Shown: in pieces, positions 9,989 to 17,839 of the stretch | Layout: each line of letters opens with the position of its first letter | Numbering within the stretch: the stretch's first letter is position 1 | From: Alysiella filiformis | Lineage (GTDB): Bacteria; Pseudomonadota; Gammaproteobacteria; Burkholderiales; Neisseriaceae | NCBI RefSeq assembly: GCF_014054525.1 | Contig: NZ_CP059564.1 | Location: forward strand, 1,498,357-1,562,356 | Length of the DNA stretch: 64,000 nt | Direction: 5' to 3' | Made by a program: the position numbers and the translations under genes | Notes under the pieces: model-generated | The model's database searches: none | What the model was told of the DNA's origin: nothing | What the model saw: only the letters and a program-made list of their open reading frames with translations

Positions 9989-10486
9989 ATGAATTACGAA
10001 GATTCTTACCATCGTTTGCCCAACAAGCTGATTTTTGGCAGTTTTGTGTTGGCAATGATTCTTGACTTTATCCCCTTTTCAGGCAGCCTGTATTGGTTGC
10101 CTGAATTTACCGCTCTGATTTTGATTTATTGGCTCATCAATCGTCCGCAGTCGGTGAACATTGGCGTGGCGTTTTTTGTTGGCTTGTTGGTGGACATTGG
10201 CACGGTTTCGCCATTGGGCGCACATTCTTTGGCATACATGATTTCGGCTTATTTGATTATTGCCAATCATCATCAATTTGTGATGTTCAATTATGGTTTT
10301 CAAACGGTGTTGGTGCTGTTGGCATTGTTGGGCAATGAGTTGATATTGGTGGGCATTCGTTTTTTGAATGAGCAGCGTTTTTCAGGCTGGCTGATTTTGC
10401 TTGCGCCTGTGTTGGGGGCGATTATTTGGCCCATTCTCAACAAAATCATGCACGCCCTGATTCACAACAAACGGAAACAGCGATGA
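9989..10486 (+). CDS. mreD: Rod shape-determining protein MreD
   Basis: 165 residues, 3 bp after mreC. Almost wholly hydrophobic with about five membrane helices, the usual MreD topology, and the motif VGLLVDIGTVSPLGAHSL matches the conserved MreD loop. It is an inner-membrane partner of MreC. Its stop overlaps the PBP2 start (ATGA at 10483-10486), so the two are translationally coupled. A DUS-like sequence (10080-10089) is read in frame as FSGSL. Confidence 0.92.
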   Translation: MNYEDSYHRLPNKLIFGSFVLAMILDFIPFSGSLYWLPEFTALILIYWLINRPQSVNIGVAFFVGLLVDIGTVSPLGAHSLAYMISAYLIIANHHQFVMFNYGFQTVLVLLALLGNELILVGIRFLNEQRFSGWLILLAPVLGAIIWPILNKIMHALIHNKRKQR

Positions 10487-12546
10487 GACCAGCTTGGAAA
10501 ATCCCACGCGAAATGAAGGGCAGCACACGCGCCGCACAAATTTTGCAACGTGATTTCACTTTGCGTTTGGTGGTGGCGTTTGTGTTTATGGTGCTGCTGT
10601 TTGCGGGTTTGATTGGCAATTTTGTGTATTTGCAAGTGATACGCCACGATGATTATGTGGTTAAGGCAGCCAGCAATCGCATCACGCTCATTCCCACACC
10701 GCCAATTCGCGGCGAAGTGGTGGACAAAAACGGCGTGGTATTGGCACACAATTATCCAGCCTATTCTTTGGAGTTGATTCCCAGCGAATTGGAAAGCGAT
10801 GTGGACGACACCATTGCCGCTTTGCGCCACTATGTTGAATTGAGCGATGCGGATTTGGCGCGTTTCAAAAAATTTCGTGCCGAATACCGTTCTTATGAAA
10901 AAATTCCATTAAAACTTCGCCTTACGCCCGATGAAGCATCGCGTTTGGCGGCGCAGTTGTACCGTTTTAAAGGCGTGGAAATCAATGCGCGTACCTTCCG
11001 CGAATACCCATTTGGGCATTTAACGGCACATTTTTTGGGCTACATTGGGCGAATCAGCGACCGCGACCAAAAAGTGCTGGCTGAAAACAATTTGAGCTAC
11101 CAATATCGTGGCACAACCCACATTGGCAAAACAGGTTTGGAATCGTTTTACGAAACGCAACTGCATGGTTTACCAGGGTATCAGGAAGTGGAACGCGATG
11201 CGGCTGGCAACATCATTCGCGTGATTAAATCGCAGCCTGCCAAAACAGGGCAAACCTTGCGTTTGGCAATGGACATTCGTTTGCAACAAGAAGCCGACCG
11301 CCTGATGGCGGGCAAACGCGGCGCAATGGTGGCAATAGACCCACAAACAGGCGGTGTATTGGCATTTGTTTCCAAGCCTGGCTTTGACCCCAATTTGTTT
11401 ATTGATGGCATTGATGGCGAAACGTGGAACAAGCTGAACACCGATTGGCAACGACCCATGATTAACCGCGTTACGCAAGGTCTCTATCCCCCAGGTTCCA
11501 CATTCAAGCCGTTTATGGGCATGGCTTTGCTGGAAAGCGGCAAAATCACGCAACATTCCGTGGTGCCAGCACCAGGGGCGTGGAGCATTCCAGGGACTTC
11601 ACATTTGTTCCGCGATTCGGTGCGCAGTGGGCATGGTTCAGCGAATTTGAGTAAGGCGATTCAGGTTTCTTCCGATACGTTTTTCTACAAATTGGGCTTT
11701 GAGTTGGGGATTGAAAAAACCCACCCTTATTTGAAACAATTTGGTTTGGGCGAGCAAACGGGCATTGATTTGCCCAATGAATATCGTGGCGTGTTGCCCA
11801 GCCCCGAGTGGAAAGAAAAACGCTTTGCCAAGCTGCCTGAAAATCGCCGCAAATGGAATATTGCGGAAATGGTGCCTGTGAGCATTGGTCAGGGCTACAA
11901 CACCTACACGCCTTTGCAAATGGCTCATGCCACGGCAATTTTGGCAAACAATGGTACGGTGTATCGCCCTCATTTGGTTAAAGAAATTTTGAATCATGAA
12001 AATCAAACCATTACCGTGATTGAACCGCAGCCTGAACGCGAATTGCCTTTTAAAGATGACAATTTTGTTTATTTGAAAAACGCGATGGCAAAAGTGATAC
12101 GCAGCGGTACGGCACGCAAAATTGGCGGTGGCTTGAAATACAGCATGGGTGGCAAAACGGGTACGGCGCAGGTGGTGCAAATTGCACAGGGTAAAACCTA
12201 CAATGCGGCTGCCTTAAAAGAAATCCATCGCGACCATGCGTGGTTCATCGCGTTTGCCCCTGTTGAAAAACCGCAAATTGCCATTGCGGTGATTTTGGAA
12301 AACGCAGGTTGGGGCGCAAAAGCCGCACCGTTGGCGCGTCAGTTGAGCGATTTTTACCTGCTGCTGGTACAGCAAGACAAATTGAGCAAAGACGTGAAAG
12401 GCGCAAAATTCACTGCCAATCCTTTGTTGGCTGGCGCACAAAGCAAAACGCACCACCTGCCTGAATCGCCTTATCGTGCTTGGGCAAAAGCGCAAGCGGC
12501 ATCGCAGCCTGCATCACCCATTCAGAAAACAGACACCGCAAAATGA
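10483..12546 (+). CDS. mrdA: Penicillin-binding protein 2, elongasome transpeptidase
   Basis: 687 residues from the ATG overlapping the mreD stop; the longer frame upstream lies within mreD and is rejected. One membrane segment (about 27-50), the PBP dimer domain with PIRGEVVDKNGVVLA, then the transpeptidase domain with nucleophile Ser339 (STFK), a downstream SSD motif and KTGT from Lys558. It cross-links side-wall peptidoglycan with RodA. It is longer than Escherichia PBP2 (633) because of an Ala/Ser/Gln-rich C-terminal tail of about 50 residues. Its stop overlaps the rodA start (ATGA at 12543-12546). Confidence 0.96.
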   Translation: MRPAWKIPREMKGSTRAAQILQRDFTLRLVVAFVFMVLLFAGLIGNFVYLQVIRHDDYVVKAASNRITLIPTPPIRGEVVDKNGVVLAHNYPAYSLELIPSELESDVDDTIAALRHYVELSDADLARFKKFRAEYRSYEKIPLKLRLTPDEASRLAAQLYRFKGVEINARTFREYPFGHLTAHFLGYIGRISDRDQKVLAENNLSYQYRGTTHIGKTGLESFYETQLHGLPGYQEVERDAAGNIIRVIKSQPAKTGQTLRLAMDIRLQQEADRLMAGKRGAMVAIDPQTGGVLAFVSKPGFDPNLFIDGIDGETWNKLNTDWQRPMINRVTQGLYPPGSTFKPFMGMALLESGKITQHSVVPAPGAWSIPGTSHLFRDSVRSGHGSANLSKAIQVSSDTFFYKLGFELGIEKTHPYLKQFGLGEQTGIDLPNEYRGVLPSPEWKEKRFAKLPENRRKWNIAEMVPVSIGQGYNTYTPLQMAHATAILANNGTVYRPHLVKEILNHENQTITVIEPQPERELPFKDDNFVYLKNAMAKVIRSGTARKIGGGLKYSMGGKTGTAQVVQIAQGKTYNAAALKEIHRDHAWFIAFAPVEKPQIAIAVILENAGWGAKAAPLARQLSDFYLLLVQQDKLSKDVKGAKFTANPLLAGAQSKTHHLPESPYRAWAKAQAASQPASPIQKTDTAK

Positions 12547-13655
12547 CACCATACGAAAATAACTTTCTCAATAGAATCAAGCGATTGATTTGGGAACCCA
12601 TGGACACATGGCTGTTTTTTGCCATGCTTGTGATTTATGTGATGAGCATGTTTTTGCTGTATTCTGCCGATGGTCAGGACATTGGGCAGTTGCGCAACAA
12701 AACCTTGCACACCATATTGGGTTTTGTGTTGCTGTGGCTGGTGGCGCGGATTCGTCCGCAGGTGTTGAGCAATTTTGCGCCGCCTGCTTATTTGTTGGGC
12801 GTGATGTTGTTGTTGGGCGTGCATTTTTTTGGGATTACGGTCAATGGCTCAACACGCTGGCTGAATTTGGGTTTCATTCGTTTGCAACCGTCTGAAATCA
12901 TGAAAATTGCCTTGCCGATGATGGTGGCGTGGTATTTTCAGCGTTATGAAATGACCATGCGTTGGTATCATTATGTGGTGGCTTTGTTGATTGTGTTGGT
13001 GCCAGGGGCTTTGATTTTGAAGCAGCCTGATTTGGGTACGGCAACACTCATCATGGCATCGGGTTTGTTTGTCATCTTTTTTGCGGGTTTGCCGTGGAAA
13101 GCCTTGTTTGCGTCCATTATTGGTTTTGCCGCGTCTTTGCCTGTGATTTGGCTTTATGGTTTGCACGATTATCAAAAAACCCGCATTCTGACCTTGCTTG
13201 ACCCCACCCAAGACCGCTTGGGGGCAGGGTATCACATTTTGCAATCCATGATTGCCATTGGTTCGGGTGGCGTGTGGGGCAAAGGCTGGCTGAAAGGCAC
13301 GCAAACGCATTTGGATTACATTCCCGAATCCACCACCGACTTCATTTTTGCGGTGTACAGCGAAGAGTTTGGTTTGATTGGCAATATTTTGCTGGTGTTG
13401 ATGTATTTGCTGATTGTGGCGCGGGGTTTGTACATCGCCGCGAAAGCCCCCACTTTATACAGCCGCACTTTGGCTGGCGCATTGACGATGACGTTTTTCT
13501 GCTACGCTTTTGTGAACATGGGCATGGTAAGCGGTATTTTGCCTGTGGTGGGCGTGCCATTGCCGCTTGTGAGTTATGGCGGTACGGCAACATTGTCCAT
13601 CATGACGATTTTTGCTTTGTTGATGGGCATTTCGTATCAAAGTCGGCAAAAATAG
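12543..13655 (+). CDS. rodA: SEDS peptidoglycan glycosyltransferase RodA
   Basis: 370 residues, the usual RodA length, with about ten membrane helices. Conserved SEDS signatures are visible: NGSTRWLNLGFIRLQPSEIMKIALP, KQPDLGTA, and the extracellular loop YIPESTTDFIFAVYSEEFG, followed by GMVSGILPVVGVPLPLVSYGGT. RodA polymerises lipid II with PBP2, whose gene overlaps it by 4 bp. A strong terminator follows at once, so this is the last gene of the mre operon. Confidence 0.97.
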   Translation: MTPYENNFLNRIKRLIWEPMDTWLFFAMLVIYVMSMFLLYSADGQDIGQLRNKTLHTILGFVLLWLVARIRPQVLSNFAPPAYLLGVMLLLGVHFFGITVNGSTRWLNLGFIRLQPSEIMKIALPMMVAWYFQRYEMTMRWYHYVVALLIVLVPGALILKQPDLGTATLIMASGLFVIFFAGLPWKALFASIIGFAASLPVIWLYGLHDYQKTRILTLLDPTQDRLGAGYHILQSMIAIGSGGVWGKGWLKGTQTHLDYIPESTTDFIFAVYSEEFGLIGNILLVLMYLLIVARGLYIAAKAPTLYSRTLAGALTMTFFCYAFVNMGMVSGILPVVGVPLPLVSYGGTATLSIMTIFALLMGISYQSRQK

Positions 13656-13661
13656 GCAATC

Positions 13662-13691
13662 AAAAAGGCAGATGATTTATCTGCCTTTTTT
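13662..13691 (+). terminator. Intrinsic terminator after rodA
   Basis: Arms AAAAAGGCAGAT and ATCTGCCTTTTT around a six-base loop, followed by T residues, beginning 7 bp after the rodA stop. The A-rich 5' side would let it also stop transcription from the convergent DUF58 gene. Confidence 0.9.
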
Positions 13692-13699
13692 AATCAAGC

Positions 13700-13863
13700 T
13701 AGGGGCTAATGACAATTTGGGCGCGAAGTTGGTTTTTCAGGCAAAATCGTCAAATTCAAGGAAAAAATGCGCGTCAATGCCACCCATTGGCGCGTATTTT
13801 TGACGCAGAAATTGGCGATTTTGATGAAAAAACAATCGCGAAACGAATTGTCATTAGCCCCTA
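13700..13863. repeat. 164-bp inverted-repeat element (MITE-like)
   Basis: Perfect 18-bp terminal inverted repeats: TAGGGGCTAATGACAATT at 13700-13717 and its exact complement at 13846-13863. The inside is also a loose palindrome (AAAAATGCGCGTCAATG near 13764 facing CATTGGCGCGTATTTTT near 13788), so the whole element could fold into one long hairpin. It has no convincing gene. The last three bases of the right end are the stop codon of the DUF58 gene on the minus strand. I see no clear target-site duplication. It resembles the Correia elements of Neisseria in size and form but not in sequence. Confidence 0.75.
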
Positions 13864-14829
13864 CATCAAAGCCAAAGCGTTCAAACATTTTTCGCGCAAG
13901 CCATTTTGGGGCGTTAAAGTCAAATGCGGCAATTCCAGTGTGTAAGGCTGCCTGAATTGGTGCGCTTGCAACACGCGGTAGGTCAGCAAACTTGCCAATT
14001 TGTCCACGGGTGTGCCTTGCGGATAATCGCGGTAGGATATGGTGGTGCTGTGTTGTGCGGGCGGTGGTGCGTCAAAGGCTTTGTCCATCAATTCGCCGCG
14101 TTTGGCATACACTTTCCACGCAATGTTTTGCAAACCTGCACCTTGTTGGTGGGGCTTTAAATAGGCAAGGTCTTCGCCTTGTGATAGGGCGTGTTGGGGT
14201 TTTTGTTCGGGGTCGCTGCTGCTGGTGCTTGCGCCCCAATTTTGGTGCGACAAGGGCGCGGCGTATGCCACCGCATTGGTCTGCCACAACAAGCGACATT
14301 CGGCATGAAACAAACCAAATGGCGCGGAACTTGCCACTTTCAAATACAAATCTTGGGGAAATGCGCCGCGTTTTTGAATGGGAATGTGCCATGTGGTGTT
14401 TTGCGTGTTCAGGCTGCCTGAAAAGTCGGTGCGTTGCCATGCGTCAGATGAGTGGGTGTCTTTCTCGTCAAAATGGGGTGCGTATTCGCCGCGCCACCAA
14501 AACACGCGCAAACGTTTGGCATCATCGTGCCAAGTTAATTGCACCGATGCGGTTTCGCCTGCAAACACTTCATCGTGAAAATCGCACGACACTTGCAAGC
14601 CCAATAATTGCCGCTTGGTCAGCAAAGCAGCCACGCCCACAAATCCCACCACCCAAAAACACACCGCATACGCCACATTCACTTGATAATTGACCGCGCC
14701 AATCCAAATTGCCGCACTCAACACCAGCAAGCTGACGCTCAATTTGGTGGGACGCAGGGTAAGGTGTTGGGCGGCAATTTTGCCATTTTGTGAAAAAAGT
14801 AAAATTTCTTTGGGTTTAAAAAACAACAT
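13861..14829 (-). CDS. DUF58 domain membrane protein
   Basis: 322 residues. Two N-terminal membrane segments (about 30-50 and 52-70), then a cytoplasmic region with a beta domain and the DUF58 core GEDLAYLKPHQQGAGLQNIAWKVYAKRGEL (family pattern: R-x-Y-x-x-G-D-x-x-x-x-I-x-W-x-x-x-A-R-x-x-x-L). It pairs with the MoxR ATPase gene upstream on the same strand; MoxR-DUF58 pairs are thought to act as chaperones for envelope proteins, often with a transglutaminase-like partner, which is missing here. The stop codon TAG is the end of the 164-bp inverted-repeat element, so the original C-terminus may have been cut or changed by its insertion. Confidence 0.85.
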   Translation of the reverse strand: MLFFKPKEILLFSQNGKIAAQHLTLRPTKLSVSLLVLSAAIWIGAVNYQVNVAYAVCFWVVGFVGVAALLTKRQLLGLQVSCDFHDEVFAGETASVQLTWHDDAKRLRVFWWRGEYAPHFDEKDTHSSDAWQRTDFSGSLNTQNTTWHIPIQKRGAFPQDLYLKVASSAPFGLFHAECRLLWQTNAVAYAAPLSHQNWGASTSSSDPEQKPQHALSQGEDLAYLKPHQQGAGLQNIAWKVYAKRGELMDKAFDAPPPAQHSTTISYRDYPQGTPVDKLASLLTYRVLQAHQFRQPYTLELPHLTLTPQNGLREKCLNALALM

Positions 14830-14886
14830 GATGGGAAAATTTTGTGTTGGAATAAAAGGAGGGTATGGCGTTTCAGGCAGCCTGAA

Positions 14887-15046
14887 AGCAACAAAATACT
14901 GTTTTAAAAATAAAAAGATGTATTTTGGTTTAATCTTTGCAGGCTATCTGAAATGTTTGTTTAAAACGAAACCGTTCAGCTTTAATTTATTTGGCTTACT
15001 TTTTTAAAAAGTAAGTCGCCGAAGGCAAAATCCATTTTTTGTCGGG
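14887..15046. repeat. Rearranged copy of the hairpin-ended intergenic repeat (copy A)
   Basis: At 14991-15020 is one end hairpin (TTGGCTTACTTTTT then AAAAAGTAAGTCGCC) followed by GAAGGCAAAATCCATTTTTTG, as in the copies near 24.1 and 25.7 kb. The A/T-rich inner motif (ATACTGTTTTAAAAATAAA, 14895-14913) is present but inverted relative to the hairpin, and the second end hairpin is missing. So this is a partial, rearranged copy. It fills the DUF58-moxR gap, which contains no gene. Confidence 0.7.
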
Positions 15047-15067
15047 GCGTAAAAGGCTGCCTGAAAA

Positions 15068-15988
15068 TCAAACTGCCACGTCTTGCAAAATGCGTTCCAG
15101 CAAAGCCACGCTGCTTTGTTGTTGCAAAGATTGAACGCGATGATTGCCCACCGCCACCCACACCGCTTTCACGTCTTCGGGCAAAACAAAATCGCGTCCA
15201 GCCAAAAACGCCCACGCTTTTGCCGCGCTTACCACCGCCAAGCCCGCGCGTGGACTCAAACCCACCGCAAACAAACCCGCCTGTCTCGTTGCCGAAACCA
15301 AACGGTACACATAAGCCGCCACCGCCTCCGACACCGTGATTTCACGCACCTGATTTTGCCAAGCCAATAATTGCTCGGGCGATGCCAAAGTGGGGATTTT
15401 CGGCACAAGCTGGCGGCGGTCGCCCATGTGATACAACATTGTTTCCGCCTTTTCAACGGGATAGCCCATGCTCAAACGCATCATGAAACGGTCAAGTTGG
15501 CTTTCAGGCAGGGGAAATGTCCCCAGTTGTTCAGATGGATTTTGCGTTGCCACCACCAAAAATGGCGTGGGCAAACGATAAGTTTTGCCGTCCACCGACA
15601 CTTGCCCTTCCTCCATCGCCTCCAAAAGCGCAGATTGTACTTTGGGCGATGCGCGATTGATTTCATCGGCAAGCACAAACTGATTGAACACCGCCCCCTG
15701 ATGAAACACAAACTGCCCCTCGTTGGGCGCAAACACATTCACGCCAATCAAATCCGCAGGCAGCATATCATTGGTAAACTGCACACGCTGATAATGCAAA
15801 CCCAGCACCGCCGACAAACTGCTCGCCAGCGTGGTTTTGCCCACCCCAGGTACATCTTCCAGCAAAACATGTCCGCCAGCCAAAATGCAAGTCAGCAACT
15901 GTTTCAAGATGTCTTCCTTGCCCAAAATGACCGTATTCAGTTGTTCCAATAATGGGGTAAATTGTGGATTTTGCATATCTTCTTTCAT
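15068..15988 (-). CDS. MoxR-family AAA+ ATPase
   Basis: 306 residues. Walker A is DVPGVGKTT (about 45-53), Walker B LADEINRASPKVQSALLEAMEE, sensor 1 VVATQNPSEQLGTFPLPESQLDRFMMR and the MoxR C-terminal lid with LSPRAGLAVV. These are diagnostic of the MoxR group. The start at 15988 (MKEDMQNPQ) is used; the Met at residue 5 is an alternative. It is followed 238 bp later by the DUF58 gene, its usual partner; the repeat between them could reduce read-through. The specific client protein is unknown. Confidence 0.93.
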   Translation of the reverse strand: MKEDMQNPQFTPLLEQLNTVILGKEDILKQLLTCILAGGHVLLEDVPGVGKTTLASSLSAVLGLHYQRVQFTNDMLPADLIGVNVFAPNEGQFVFHQGAVFNQFVLADEINRASPKVQSALLEAMEEGQVSVDGKTYRLPTPFLVVATQNPSEQLGTFPLPESQLDRFMMRLSMGYPVEKAETMLYHMGDRRQLVPKIPTLASPEQLLAWQNQVREITVSEAVAAYVYRLVSATRQAGLFAVGLSPRAGLAVVSAAKAWAFLAGRDFVLPEDVKAVWVAVGNHRVQSLQQQSSVALLERILQDVAV

Positions 15989-16040
15989 AAATTTGAGTTA
16001 TTGCCGATTTGCCTTTTCAGGCAGCCTGAAACACAGATTT

Positions 16041-16529
16041 TCAATCAATTTTGATGTATTCCACTTTCAAAATGATGATTTCCTCGCGTCCATTGGGCAG
16101 ATTCAGCCACACGCCATCGCCTTCACGCGCCTTAATCAGGGCGCGTGCCAAGGGCGATTTCCATGAAATTTTGTTTTTGCTCATGTCAATTTCATCTTCG
16201 CCCACAATTTTCACGATTTGTTCCGTGCCATTTTCACGTTCAATCGTAACCGTTGCCGCAAAAAAGACTTGGTCGGTGGGTTCGCGCGTTTCAGGGTCAA
16301 TCACCAGCGCGTCTTCCAAGCGTTTGGTTAAAAAGCGGATTCGGCGGTCAATTTCGCGCATGCGGCGTTTGCCATACAAATAATCGCCATTTTCGCTGCG
16401 GTCGCCATTGCTGGCAGCCCAATTAACCACCTGCACAATTTCAGGGCGTTGCTTGTGAACCAAATCGTACAATTCCTGTTGTAAAGCGGCTTGCCCTTGT
16501 GGGGTCATGTAATTTTTGATTTCGGACAT
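16041..16529 (-). CDS. greB: Transcription elongation factor GreB
   Basis: 162 residues from MSEIKNYMTPQG. The long coiled-coil N-terminus and the stretch NWAASNGDRSENGDYLYGKRRMREIDRRIRFLTKRL match GreB (GreA has a different loop), with the acidic tip residues that reach into the RNA polymerase channel to cleave backtracked RNA. C-terminal FKBP-like domain with ISWKSPLARALIKAREGDGV. The open frame runs 52 codons further upstream, but that part overlaps the tRNA-Thr gene and is not coding. Confidence 0.96.
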   Translation of the reverse strand: MSEIKNYMTPQGQAALQQELYDLVHKQRPEIVQVVNWAASNGDRSENGDYLYGKRRMREIDRRIRFLTKRLEDALVIDPETREPTDQVFFAATVTIERENGTEQIVKIVGEDEIDMSKNKISWKSPLARALIKAREGDGVWLNLPNGREEIIILKVEYIKID

Positions 16530-16589
16530 GAATAAACAATCTGTTTGAGAACAAGCCCAATATTGTAAAACAAGCAGCCTGAAAGCGCA

Positions 16590-16619
16590 AAAAACCCAGT
16601 TCCGAAAAACTGGGTTTTT
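16590..16619 (-). terminator. Terminator of the tRNA-Thr transcript
   Basis: Perfect arms AAAAACCCAGTT and AACTGGGTTTTT with a 6-base loop, starting 5 bp after the tRNA CCA end on the minus strand. It separates the tRNA transcript from greB downstream. T-runs lie on both strands. Confidence 0.9.
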
Positions 16620-16624
16620 AAATT

Positions 16625-16700
16625 TGGTGCCGGCGGCAGGAATCGAACTCGCGACCCCCTGATTACAAGTCAGGTGCTCTACCAACTGAGCTACACCGGC
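16625..16700 (-). tRNA. tRNA-Thr (anticodon TGT)
   Basis: A 76-nt cloverleaf on the minus strand: acceptor stem GCCGGTG paired with CGCCGGC, D-arm GCTCAGTTGGTAGAGC, anticodon loop CTTGTAA (anticodon TGT), T-loop GTTCGATTC and an encoded CCA. It reads ACA and probably other ACN codons. A strong promoter and a terminator bracket it, so it is a single-gene transcript. Confidence 0.97.
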
Positions 16701-16712
16701 AATAAAGCGTGT

Positions 16713-16741
16713 ATTATGCTGGCGATTGGCGTTGGTGTCAA
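16713..16741 (-). promoter_or_regulatory. Sigma-70 promoter of tRNA-Thr
   Basis: On the minus strand TTGACA is followed after exactly 17 bp by CATAAT, ending 12 bp before the tRNA 5' end. This is a near-consensus housekeeping promoter. Confidence 0.85.
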
Positions 16742-16890
16742 ATGCAAAATGGCGGTTGAATTTCAGTTTTTTGTTTTAAAATGAAAAATAATTTTGTTTA
16801 AAAAATAATCTTGCCCAAATGATGTGTTCACATTGTGCTTGTGATAAAATTTCGCCTTATTTTCAAAACCTTTCTGAATCGGAGTTTTTT

Positions 16891-17745
16891 ATGTTATTGG
16901 TAAACAAAAACAAATGGTTGGCAATGGCGGTTTCGTGCATGGCAATGGCGGTTTCGGCTTGCGGTGGACAAAATTCAGGCAGCCAAACTGCACCACAAGC
17001 CAGCCAGCCAGCCGCTACCCCAGCCAGCAGCGCAAGCGGCACGGCTGCCACCAGCAATGGCAAAATCCTGCGCGTGGGTTTGAATGCCGAATTTGCCCCA
17101 TTTGAATTTTTGGACAATAACCAAAAACCACAAGGCTTTGACGTGGATTTGATTCAGGCTTTGGCAAAACAAGGCGGCTTTGAAGTGGAATTCAAACACA
17201 CGCCTTGGGATAGCCTGTTTCCCGCATTGAACAATGGCGACATTGATGTGGTGGCTTCCGCCGTTACCATTACCGAAGACCGCAAAAAAACCATGGATTT
17301 TACCGAACCCTACTACCAAATCACGCAAGTGGTGCTGGTGCCACAAGGTAAAAACGTTACCAACGTGGAAGATTTGAAAAAATTGAATAAAGTGGGCGTG
17401 GTAACAGGCAACACAGGCGATTTTGCGGCACAGAAAATTTTTGGCGCAACCAGCAGCAATGTGGCGCGTTTTGAAAATGTTACCTTGCTGCTCAAAGAAG
17501 TGGAAAGCGGTGGCGTGGACGCTGCCATCAGCGACAGCGCGGTGGTGGGCAATTATGTGAAAAACAACAGCGATAAAGGTTTTTCCATTATTGAAGTGCC
17601 TGATTTTGAAGTGGAAAATTATGGCATTGTGGTGCGTAAAGGCGATGCGGCAACTTTGGGTCAGTTGAATGCGGCTTTGAAAGCGGTGCGCGACAATGGC
17701 GAATACGCCCAAATTGAAGCAAAATATTTTGCCAAAGCGAAATAA
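16891..17745 (+). CDS. Amino-acid ABC transporter substrate-binding lipoprotein
   Basis: 284 residues from the ATG at 16891, preceded by GGAG. Type II signal peptide with lipobox VSAC-G, a Ser/Ala/Gln linker, then the bacterial SBP family 3 fold: LRVGLNAEFAPFEFLDNNQKPQGFDVDLIQAL, DGDIDVVASAVTIT-like region and TEPYYQI. Such proteins bind a polar amino acid (Arg, Gln, Cys or similar; not decidable here). No permease or ATPase gene adjoins: a terminator and a convergent mutase gene follow. It probably works with a transporter encoded elsewhere. Confidence 0.92.
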   Translation: MLLVNKNKWLAMAVSCMAMAVSACGGQNSGSQTAPQASQPAATPASSASGTAATSNGKILRVGLNAEFAPFEFLDNNQKPQGFDVDLIQALAKQGGFEVEFKHTPWDSLFPALNNGDIDVVASAVTITEDRKKTMDFTEPYYQITQVVLVPQGKNVTNVEDLKKLNKVGVVTGNTGDFAAQKIFGATSSNVARFENVTLLLKEVESGGVDAAISDSAVVGNYVKNNSDKGFSIIEVPDFEVENYGIVVRKGDAATLGQLNAALKAVRDNGEYAQIEAKYFAKAK

Positions 17746-17755
17746 ATCAACATAA

Positions 17756-17808
17756 AAAACCTTTCAGGCAGCCAAAAATGGTTTTTCAGGCTGCCTGAAA
17801 GGTTTTTT
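17756..17808. terminator. Bidirectional terminator built from facing uptake sequences
   Basis: Arms AAAACCTTTCAGGCAGCC and GGCTGCCTGAAAGGTTTT, 18 bp perfect, around a 15-base loop, with T-runs on both strands. It lies between the convergent binding-protein and mutase genes. Confidence 0.85.
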
Positions 17809-17839
17809 ATTGGGCATTTTCGTGCATGAAGAAAATGCG

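Noticed and set aside
13706-13955. Three overlapping small open frames over the 164-bp element
   Set aside because: They span the inverted repeat and run into the DUF58 gene; no start signals, and the palindromic structure explains open frames on both strands.
16530-16685. N-terminal extension of greB
   Set aside because: It overlaps the tRNA-Thr gene and its terminator; the ATG at 16529 gives a normal-length GreB.
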